From contig CAZGMJ010000004.1 in NCBI GenBank assembly GCA_964526785.1, forward strand, positions 1 to 64,000: a stretch of DNA of 64,000 bases, given 5' to 3'. Both the position numbers and the translations under genes were made by a program. The number at the start of each line of letters is the position of its first letter. Position 1 is the stretch's first letter. The stretch comes from CAZGMJ01 sp964526785. Lineage in GTDB: Bacteria; Planctomycetota; Phycisphaerae; Sedimentisphaerales; Anaerobacaceae. This document shows, in pieces, positions 57,461-64,000 of the stretch. The notes under the pieces were generated by a model. That model made no database searches, was not told where the DNA came from, and saw only the letters and a program-made list of their open reading frames with translations.

Positions 57461-58861
57461 TTAGCTTCTGTCCGCGCGCCAGATCGGACGACTGTTGGCC
57501 TTCAGATCCGCGTCGTATTTGGCAATCAGTTCCTTCAATTCCCTGACGATCTCCGGCCTTGATTGTGCGAGGTTTTTCGACTCGCCGATGTCGGCGTCGA
57601 GATCGTAGAGTTCCGGCTCTTTGCCCGCCACCCGCAGCTTCCACTTGCCCTTGCGAACGGCCTCCACCTTGCTGTTCTTGTAGTAGAAGAATCCCTTCTC
57701 CCGGTGCGGCGACGCAGCCTTCGGGTTTGTCAACAACGCCGAGACATCCAGACCGTCAATCGGATGATCAGGCAGATCGGCCCCTGCCAGTGATGCAATC
57801 GTGGGCAGCATGTCGATGGTGCCTGCAACCTCGTGGCAGACCGTTCCGGCCGGTATGCGTGCGGGCCAGCGCATAATGCCGGGCACGCGCATGCCTCCTT
57901 CGTACGTCGTGCCCTTGCCCGCCCGCAGCGGCAACGCACTTCCGCCGTGGTGTTTCTTGCTCAGCCAGGGCCCGTTGTCCGAGCTGTAGACCACCAGCGT
58001 ATTGTCGCTGATGCCCAGTTCTTCGAGCGTCTTGAGGATTTGCCCGACCGACCAGTCCACGTGTTCGACCGCGAGTTTGTACGCCTTGTGCGGATCCGGC
58101 TCGTAGCGGTCGTCCGAGACGAACAGCGGGACGTGCACCATGGTGTGCGGGAAGTAGAGAAAGAACGGATTGTCTTTGTTCTTGCGAATGAACTTGACGG
58201 CCTCCTCGGTGTAGCGGTCCGTCATCGTCACCTGGTTCAGAGGCGACTCAACAACCTCAGTATCCCTGTACAGCGAGTTGTTGTAGATGTCCCATTTCTT
58301 GAGCCTCCATATCTTGTCGAGGGCCTCAGCGTTGTTGCCCCAGCCTTTCCTGCGGGCCATGTCGTTGCTGTACGGCAAACCGAAGTAGTGGTCGAATCCC
58401 TGTGCGGTCGGAAGCGTCTCGGGATGATCGCCCAAATGCCACTTGCCAATGCACATCGTCGCATAATCCCTGGTCTTGAGCATATCGGCGATAGTCACTT
58501 CGTCGGGATGCAGGCCGACCCGCGAATTCGGACCGAGTACGCCCGGCATGCTCAGCCGGGGCTGATAGCAGCCGGTCATCAGCGATGCGCGCGAAGCCGA
58601 GCAGACACAATACGCCGAGTAGAAATTCGTAAAGCGCATGCCCTGCCGAGCCAGCGAGTCGATGTTGGGCGTTTCCACCAGCGGCGAACCGAAACAGCCC
58701 AGGTCCTGATAGCCCTGGTCATCGGCGAAGATGACGACGATGTTCGGCGGGCTCTCCTGCGAACGGGCCGCCCCGCCCGCACCCACCGCACAGATGTTGT
58801 TATGCGTCAGCCCTGCCGCCGCCCCGGCGAGCAGGGTCTGGAGAAAACGGCGTCTGTTCAT
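57461..58861 (-). CDS. secreted sulfatase (S1 family)
   Basis: 466 aa from MNRRRFLQTLLAGAAAGLTH at 58861 (Tat-type signal; a longer frame upstream has no support). Motifs: NIVVIFADDQGYQDLGCFGS (metal), formylglycine site VCSASRASLMTG with Cys87 (C-x-A-x-R type), YFPHTMVHVPL, VVYSSDNGPW. The C-terminal GKWKLRVAGKEPELYDL is the usual ending. It removes sulfate from a polysaccharide or glycan. It is not a close copy of the sulfatase at 382-1806. Confidence 0.93.
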   Translation of the reverse strand: MNRRRFLQTLLAGAAAGLTHNNICAVGAGGAARSQESPPNIVVIFADDQGYQDLGCFGSPLVETPNIDSLARQGMRFTNFYSAYCVCSASRASLMTGCYQPRLSMPGVLGPNSRVGLHPDEVTIADMLKTRDYATMCIGKWHLGDHPETLPTAQGFDHYFGLPYSNDMARRKGWGNNAEALDKIWRLKKWDIYNNSLYRDTEVVESPLNQVTMTDRYTEEAVKFIRKNKDNPFFLYFPHTMVHVPLFVSDDRYEPDPHKAYKLAVEHVDWSVGQILKTLEELGISDNTLVVYSSDNGPWLSKKHHGGSALPLRAGKGTTYEGGMRVPGIMRWPARIPAGTVCHEVAGTIDMLPTIASLAGADLPDHPIDGLDVSALLTNPKAASPHREKGFFYYKNSKVEAVRKGKWKLRVAGKEPELYDLDADIGESKNLAQSRPEIVRELKELIAKYDADLKANSRPIWRADRS

Positions 58862-59081
58862 GTCCTGCCTCCCTGATTGGGGGTTGCACTGTCCGGGTTC
58901 ACACTCGGCGCTCGATCGCGCCACGCGGACAATAATAGACAACCGCGACGACGATTGCAATGGGTCGAGAAATGCAGCCCCTTCCGAGTGCCTATCGCAA
59001 GACTCGCAGCCGTCCAGGCGGCGGTCGTCAATAAGTAAGAGACTGTATGGCGTCCTCTGCCATTCGGAGTTTATCCCGGAC

Positions 59082-59134
59082 CCCGATCCGGGACGAAAAG
59101 CCTGTCCTGAGCGAAGTCGAACGGACGGGAATCC
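59082..59134 (+). repeat. dispersed intergenic repeat, copy B2
   Basis: Aligns over its length with the minus strand of 43836-43889. The core CCTGTCCTGAGCGAAGTCGA resembles a short sequence found between genes in many unrelated bacteria. Confidence 0.65.
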
Positions 59135-59170
59135 AGGACGTTTTAAGTGAATTACAGTGCGTTGGGCCCC

Positions 59171-59224
59171 GGCTCGACGCACTTTTTTTGCGCTTTAGTA
59201 AGGCCTGAGAGGATGCAGAGAAGA
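59171..59224 (+). repeat. dispersed intergenic repeat, copy A2
   Basis: Begins GGCTCGACGCACTTTTTTTG and ends GATGCAGAGAAG; degenerate match to 40847-40900. Confidence 0.55.
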
Positions 59225-59439
59225 TGAAAATACCGGTGAAATTCGCCTATCCACCCTCAGAATTGCCGGGAACCTTCAATTCGCTCAAGTTTCGTGGAGT
59301 AGACAATGTTATGTCTCACTGCTTTTTTTGCCGATAAGAGATGCTGTAGAGACAATGTACGGTGCGAACCTCATAGTGTGACCTCATCCAAGTTAGCTAT
59401 CGCACCCTTGAAATGCGGTATTGAATCAGGGTCTTCTGA

Positions 59440-60285
59440 ATGGAGAAACCAGATCGCTTTCTCGAGTTTTGTGTTCACGAGGTAGATTTGTCACCTGGTT
59501 GCACAGGCCTTTCCGTTGGTTACGAACGTGAGTCATGGCGTGCAGAGCAGTTGGCTGAGCATGCTATGGATTGGCTGCCGGAGTTTGCCCTTTCTCTTAG
59601 TGAATGCGAGAGAATGAACCATGCGAATGCGGCGGGTTTCATGAGAAGAGCTGCGAAGGCCGTCTATGAGTCTGAGAAATTTCAGGCGCGAGGGGAGTTT
59701 GGAGAGTTATTCCTACACATTGCCATTCGCGAAGCCTTTGACTCTATCCCCGCAATTTCCAAGATATTCTACAAGACAGCTAGGAATTCAACAGTGAAGG
59801 GATTCGATGCGGTTCATGTAGTTGGGACATCTGATGACCTCGAGTTGTGGATTGGTGAGGCTAAATTCTATAGTGATGTCAGTCGCGCCATCAGGGACGT
59901 CATTGGGGAAATCAGCGATCACACGCAAACTGATTACTTGCGATCGGAGTTCATGCTGATAGCAAATAAAATAGATACCTCTTGGCAACACGCGGAGGCG
60001 CTCAAGAAACTGCTGAATCCAAACACGTCACTTGATGAGGTATTCCAGAGAGCGTGCATCCCGGCATTGCTCACATATGACAGCTCGGCCATCGCAGCTC
60101 ACAAGGCATCCGATGCGGAATACGAGGCTGCATTCAGGGATGAAATAATGAAGTATTGGGAAACATTCTCCAAGAAAGGACTCCCCACAGACATACGGAT
60201 TCATCTTTTTTTACTGCCTCTGAAGTCAAAGAAAGAGTTGGTTGCCGTTCTCGATAAGAAGCTAAAATCATGGCAGACTATATGA
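59440..60285 (+). CDS. hamA: HamA, Hachiman defence nuclease subunit (DUF1837)
   Basis: 281 aa. Phage-defence nuclease. The DUF1837 core shows RGEFGELFLHIAIREAF, KGFDAVHVVG with D123, and LELWIGEAKFYSD with E140 and K142, a PD-(D/E)xK-type site. In studied Hachiman systems HamA degrades DNA when released by its helicase partner. The gene overlaps hamB, which is the expected partner. No clear Shine-Dalgarno before the ATG at 59440. Its composition is less GC-rich than the flanking housekeeping genes, in line with horizontal acquisition. Confidence 0.9.
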   Translation: MEKPDRFLEFCVHEVDLSPGCTGLSVGYERESWRAEQLAEHAMDWLPEFALSLSECERMNHANAAGFMRRAAKAVYESEKFQARGEFGELFLHIAIREAFDSIPAISKIFYKTARNSTVKGFDAVHVVGTSDDLELWIGEAKFYSDVSRAIRDVIGEISDHTQTDYLRSEFMLIANKIDTSWQHAEALKKLLNPNTSLDEVFQRACIPALLTYDSSAIAAHKASDAEYEAAFRDEIMKYWETFSKKGLPTDIRIHLFLLPLKSKKELVAVLDKKLKSWQTI

Positions 60286-62399
60286 ATATCGATGAACTCC
60301 GCAGCGCACTCAGTAATCCTGAGTTGATTGCTGAACGTGAGTTCGAGCTTGTCAAGAACATCGGCCTCTTGGTCAACGACCCGGAGAGAGCGGGCATTGC
60401 TCGCGAACTCATTCTACGCGTCTTAGAGCATCGCGAGAAATTCGTCACAACGAAACCTATAGTCGAAGCACTCACAAGGGCTGCTGGCTTGTTCCCATAC
60501 AACGACTTCGATGAACTTGATCTGCGCGATCAGATGGCGTATGAATACCATCGTCCCCTGAATATGAATGAAGGTTTTGTGTTTCACCGAGAACAGGCGG
60601 AAGTCTACCATCGGCTCCTCGCTGGTGACAGTGTGATCCTCAGTGCTCCGACAAGCTTTGGCAAGAGTCGGATAATCGACGCGATGATTGCGACAGGAAA
60701 GTTCGCAAATGTGGCAGTTATTGTGCCGACGCTTGCTTTGATAGATGAGACGAGGCGACGTTTGTCACAGTTTTCAAACGACTACAAGATCATAACTCAT
60801 CTCTCACAGGATCCAGCCGAGAGGAATATTTTTATCCTAACCGCCGAGCGAGCTGTTGCGTATGAGAGTTTTCCGAAGATTGACTTCTTCGTCATTGATG
60901 AATTCTACAAGATTGACGCATTAGATGAAGACGATACGCGAACTGTCGCATTGAATGTTGCATTCCAACGCATGCTGAGAATGGGCGGACAATTCTACAT
61001 GCTGGGCCCTAACGTCGAGAAGGTGCCGGAGGGTATCCAGGAAAAATACCGGTGCTATTTCTATCCGACTCGATTCACGACTGTTGTTGCGGAACACCGG
61101 CATGTGGGGGGCAAGGGCAGCGATTTGGATCGGCTGGTCGGATTGTGCCGTACTCTGGAGGATCCGACACTGATATTCTGTCGATCTCCGGCGCGCGTTA
61201 ATGAAGTCGCCAAGCTCTTGGTGGATAACGGTCTCGGAGCGGATGCCTCCGAACTGGCGAATGCCGCGAAGTGGTCTGCGCAAGCATACCATCCAGAGTG
61301 GATTTGGGGGCGGGCAATGGTAAGCGGGATTGGAATACATCATGGTCGTCTTCCGCGGTCGATTGCACAGTATACGGTAAGAGCATTTAATGATCTGAAG
61401 CTCCGTTTCTTGGTATGCACCTCGACGCTAATCGAAGGTGTAAACACGAAAGCCAAGAATGTAATCGTCTTTGACAACAAAATTGCAAAACAGAAGATCG
61501 ACTTCTTCACATTCAACAACATAAAGGGAAGATCAGGGAGAATGTTCGAGCATTTCATTGGACACGTCTATCTATTTGCTGCGCCTCCGCAGGAACAGCT
61601 TCCCTTTGTCGATTTTCCTTTGTTCAGCCAAGATGACCGGGCTCCGGATAGTCTAATCGTGCAGATTGACGAAACTGATCTTCGCAAGGAGGCTCGGGAG
61701 AGGACACAAAAATGGACTGACCAGGATATGCTGCCTATTGATATCATCCGAGCAAATGCGACAATTGATCCCGTTGCGCAGATTGGATTAGCGAAGAGGC
61801 TTCAAGAAGAAGCTGGGCGAGCATCAAAGCTGCTTTCGTGGAATCAGACGCCCTCGCCCGATCAATTGCGATATGCATGCCAGCTCATCTGGGAGCATTT
61901 GAGAAGTAGCGGTAGACCAAAAGGGGGTGTCTTCTCCTACAAACAACTGGCGTTCAAAATCTGGCAACTGCGTCGATCACCCTCCTGCGCTTCACGCATC
62001 AGACAGGAATTGCGCCCAGGCCAATATTCCGCGAAAAGCCCAGATGACGCTGTGGAGAGAGTGTTGCAGTTCGACCGCGTGTGGGCAGGGTTTGAATTCC
62101 CCAGATATTTGATGGCTCTGTCGCGTATCCAGCAATGTGTTCTTGGGTCCCTAGGATTAAAGACAGGGGATTATGCGTATTTTGCCTCGCAAGTCGAATG
62201 CCATTTTCGTAGTCCAGTAATAGCAGCCCTTGATGAATACGGAATCCCTGTGCAGGTTGCGGAACGGATTCAGCCGATACTGGGTACAACAAGTGACCTC
62301 GATGTCGCAGTGCAGAATTTGAGGCGTCATGACCTAGACACCTTGCAACTCGACGCCTTTGAGAGAGAGCTGTTGGAGGATGCAACGCAATATCTGTAG
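60270..62399 (+). CDS. hamB: HamB, Hachiman defence helicase subunit
   Basis: 709 aa (705 if it starts at the ATG at 60282, which overlaps the hamA stop as ATGA). Superfamily 2 helicase: Walker A SAPTSFGKSRIIDAM (K132), motif II FFVIDEFYKID (D210, E211), motif IV-like region FCRSPARVNEVAKLL, GIHHGRLPR, motif V VCTSTLIEGVNTKAKN and motif VI NIKGRSGRM. The C-terminal helical part is typical of HamB. It senses intact versus damaged DNA and holds HamA inactive in known systems. The overlap with hamA indicates coupled translation. Confidence 0.9.
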   Translation: MADYMNIDELRSALSNPELIAEREFELVKNIGLLVNDPERAGIARELILRVLEHREKFVTTKPIVEALTRAAGLFPYNDFDELDLRDQMAYEYHRPLNMNEGFVFHREQAEVYHRLLAGDSVILSAPTSFGKSRIIDAMIATGKFANVAVIVPTLALIDETRRRLSQFSNDYKIITHLSQDPAERNIFILTAERAVAYESFPKIDFFVIDEFYKIDALDEDDTRTVALNVAFQRMLRMGGQFYMLGPNVEKVPEGIQEKYRCYFYPTRFTTVVAEHRHVGGKGSDLDRLVGLCRTLEDPTLIFCRSPARVNEVAKLLVDNGLGADASELANAAKWSAQAYHPEWIWGRAMVSGIGIHHGRLPRSIAQYTVRAFNDLKLRFLVCTSTLIEGVNTKAKNVIVFDNKIAKQKIDFFTFNNIKGRSGRMFEHFIGHVYLFAAPPQEQLPFVDFPLFSQDDRAPDSLIVQIDETDLRKEARERTQKWTDQDMLPIDIIRANATIDPVAQIGLAKRLQEEAGRASKLLSWNQTPSPDQLRYACQLIWEHLRSSGRPKGGVFSYKQLAFKIWQLRRSPSCASRIRQELRPGQYSAKSPDDAVERVLQFDRVWAGFEFPRYLMALSRIQQCVLGSLGLKTGDYAYFASQVECHFRSPVIAALDEYGIPVQVAERIQPILGTTSDLDVAVQNLRRHDLDTLQLDAFERELLEDATQYL

Positions 62400-62644
62400 G
62401 CATCCTCATTAAGTCAGCTCAGGAGAATTGAAGGTCCCGGACCGTCCCTTCTGCATTCTGCGCCTGTGTCCTCCTCTCAGTCCCAGATACCTGCTGTCCA
62501 GTGACGTATTTCAGCCCCGATGTGCATCGGGACTATAGTCCGTCGGGATGAAGGCGGAGCGGGGGCAAGGGAATCGAGAGTTGAAAGCCGAGAGTGGATG
62601 AGGATTGGACGGATAGGACCTATTCTCGGGATGACGGCGAGGGG

Positions 62645-63268
62645 CTATTCGACGGGGAACAGCACCTCGTTGCGTCTGAAGAACCAGAGTTGGAACGGCG
62701 GGTCATATCTCGCAAAAACGTCGGCGCCGGTGATCGTCAGCCCTTTGCGTTCTATGAAGTCTTCGAGAAGGGTTTTCTTTGCCTCGTATTTCTTCCGGCC
62801 CCAGGAGCCGGAGTATCGGATGGCGGCCATTTTGCGGGCGGGGATTTGGCGGATCGTGACATTGTCTTCGACCGGTTCCGGCAGGGTCTCCAGCGTATAT
62901 TTGGAGGGCATGATGAAACTCACGGCGTATTTGCCTCCGGCCTGCCGCTGGTTCACAGGAGCGGTCATGGCGATCTTCTGCGAATCCGCCTTCTGGTTGA
63001 CGGGGGCGGTCATCTTGATCGACTCGGCCCCGCGGTTCCGGCCGGATATGTAGTCGAACAGGCGTCTGAAGGCGATGTTGCCCGCCTCGTCAAAATCGGA
63101 TTCGACGATAGTCTCGGCTATGATCTGAGGTTCATACTGCCGTACCTCAAACTTGCCTTCTTTCGCAACTACCTGGTACGTGGGTTTTTCTATTCCCATC
63201 AGTGCACACGAATATGCAAGCAAAGGCATGATCAGCAGCAGGCCCAACAGAACCAGTTTCTTCCTCAT
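62645..63268 (-). CDS. SOUL family haem-binding protein, exported
   Basis: 207 aa from MRKKLVLLGLLLIMPLLAYS at 63268 (signal peptide, possible lipoprotein with Cys21). SOUL text: YQVVAKEGKFEVRQYEPQII, FRRLFDYISGRN, ESIKMTAPVNQ repeated as KIAMTAPVNQR, and VSFIMPSKYTLETLPEP. It binds haem or tetrapyrroles, likely in the periplasm. The family is short and this length is normal. Confidence 0.93.
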   Translation of the reverse strand: MRKKLVLLGLLLIMPLLAYSCALMGIEKPTYQVVAKEGKFEVRQYEPQIIAETIVESDFDEAGNIAFRRLFDYISGRNRGAESIKMTAPVNQKADSQKIAMTAPVNQRQAGGKYAVSFIMPSKYTLETLPEPVEDNVTIRQIPARKMAAIRYSGSWGRKKYEAKKTLLEDFIERKGLTITGADVFARYDPPFQLWFFRRNEVLFPVE

Positions 63269-63335
63269 GGCAATGCTCCTACGGTCGATATGTTGTTCTG
63301 CGCAGCCGGCCGCTCGATTGCGGTCATTTCGCTTG

Positions 63336-64000
63336 TCAGTCGCTCCCAAGGGACCTGTACACAGCGTCAAGAGCCCGTCTCAGCGTCCAGGCCTGCTCGG
63401 TGGAATTCTGATCGTCGCTGCGGACTTTGCGAAGCGCATCACGCAGGATCGAGCGGTCCTGACCGGCAAGCGCATCTGAATGCGATTTCAGCAATGAATC
63501 GACCGCCACCTCGTAGATCGCCGCACAGGCGGAAGGCTGGCCCGCATTGAACAGAGGAACGCCCCGCTCGATCGCCAGTTCGATAATCTCTCTGGCAGCC
63601 TCCTTTGGTGTACGTTTCTCCTCGGGAGGCAGCAGGACCGTGTCGATTGCGTGAATTACGCCGTTGGATGCGGCGATGTCGGATGCGATCACATTGGCGC
63701 CATTGACCTCGAAGGGGCCGGACGTCCTGATCGCGAGTGACCGGCCCTCAAGCGTTTGAGGCGAGCGAGCAGCCAGGAGAATCTCCCCGGAGACAACATG
63801 ATAGGAGAGTACGGCAACAAGTCTGTCGCGATTCTCCGGCTTGAGAAGTTCTTCGACGGTGCCTGCCGGCAGCTTGGCGAATGCTTCATCATTCGGAGCG
63901 AAGACTGTCAGCGGCCCCTCGCTCTTCAGTGCCTCGACCAACCCCGCCGCCTTGACGGCCGCGACGAGGGTATTGAAGTTACCGGCGGCTATGGCCGTAT
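63336..64000 (-). CDS. fasciclin (FAS1) domain protein, 5' end outside window
   Basis: At least 221 residues; the start lies beyond 64000. The frame at the edge reads TAIAAGNFNTLVAAVKAAGL and continues with LTVFAPNDEAFAKLP, the H1 motif of FAS1 domains, then YHVVSGEIL and GVIHAIDTVLLPP, the H2 region. A C-terminal extension of about 90 residues (ACAAIYEVAVDSLLKSHSD) follows the domain. FAS1 proteins are secreted adhesion modules. Confidence 0.9.
   Translation of the reverse strand, partial: TAIAAGNFNTLVAAVKAAGLVEALKSEGPLTVFAPNDEAFAKLPAGTVEELLKPENRDRLVAVLSYHVVSGEILLAARSPQTLEGRSLAIRTSGPFEVNGANVIASDIAASNGVIHAIDTVLLPPEEKRTPKEAAREIIELAIERGVPLFNAGQPSACAAIYEVAVDSLLKSHSDALAGQDRSILRDALRKVRSDDQNSTEQAWTLRRALDAVYRSLGSD

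Larger units (their letters stand above)
58862..59439. other. intergenic with two dispersed repeats, upstream of Hachiman
   Basis: No supported gene. Holds repeat copies at 59082-59134 and 59171-59224. A weak promoter-like pair TTGCCG-N17-GACAAT lies at about 59329-59357 before hamA. Confidence 0.45.

Overview
The window looks like a chromosomal piece of a Planctomycetota bacterium, probably a Phycisphaerae/Sedimentisphaerales-type lineage. This is inferred from the gene mix and not proven. The signs are two secreted sulfatases, Tat-exported Gfo/Idh/MocA oxidoreductases, an exported sugar-phosphate isomerase-type barrel, a prepilin-like protein ending in the planctomycete H-X9-DG motif, an HNH/AP2 protein, a very large multi-PAS hybrid kinase, dockerin and EF-hand secreted proteins, and PQQ-propeller proteins starting with the PQWRGPDG signature. 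Pyruvate phosphate dikinase and an isopropylmalate-synthase-like protein resembling Re-citrate synthase hint at an anaerobic lifestyle.

Layout. 0.4-8.6 kb: sulfatase, a frameshifted and truncated pectate lyase relic, a CocE/NonD hydrolase, an M23 peptidase with PKD domains, a cNMP-binding protein, a glycerophosphodiester phosphodiesterase and signal peptidase I. 8.8-15.5 kb: glycan-catabolism cluster (GH-like secreted protein translationally coupled to an exported isomerase/epimerase, then two Gfo/Idh/MocA proteins and a 58-residue membrane protein). 15.7-21 kb: hybrid histidine kinase with terminator, prepilin-like protein, tRNA-His. 21.4-25.8 kb: accessory island with an HNH/AP2 endonuclease, then a three-gene operon (DUF6932-type nucleotidyltransferase, HTH-ImmA fusion, beta-family protein) meeting an sce7726-type nuclease tail to tail. 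26.0-28.7 kb: ppdK.

29.1-34.9 kb: a compact, apparently complete type II-C CRISPR-Cas locus. It has a tracrRNA gene on the minus strand (promoter, anti-repeat and terminator all readable), cas9 (1198 aa, all RuvC and HNH catalytic motifs present), cas1, cas2, a 41-nt hairpin and an array of 10 repeats and 9 spacers. Each repeat ends in a TACAAT -10-like box in the crRNA sense, as in type II-C systems whose crRNAs start inside the repeats.

34.9-45 kb: a membrane/spermidine-synthase-like/TPR fusion, a TolB-like/CxxCH/TPR protein, an LRR + C39-like + dockerin secreted protein and a caspase-fold EF-hand protein. 45-57.4 kb: tRNA-Leu(TAA), PQQ propeller membrane protein, isopropylmalate/Re-citrate-synthase-like enzyme, HAD hydrolase, threonine synthase, LPS-kinase-like protein, MenA/UbiA prenyltransferase, sterol-desaturase-like oxidase, a stand-alone receiver with a consensus sigma-54 promoter, groES-groEL and a small membrane protein. 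57.5-58.9 kb: second sulfatase. 59.4-62.4 kb: a Hachiman defence pair (hamA-hamB). 62.6-64 kb: SOUL haem-binding protein and a fasciclin protein cut by the window end.

Three separate immunity or conflict loci therefore lie within 40 kb: the nucleotidyltransferase/HTH-ImmA/beta/sce7726 island, type II-C CRISPR-Cas and Hachiman. The first is the best candidate for an undescribed system. The second is unusually easy to read, down to the tracrRNA promoter.
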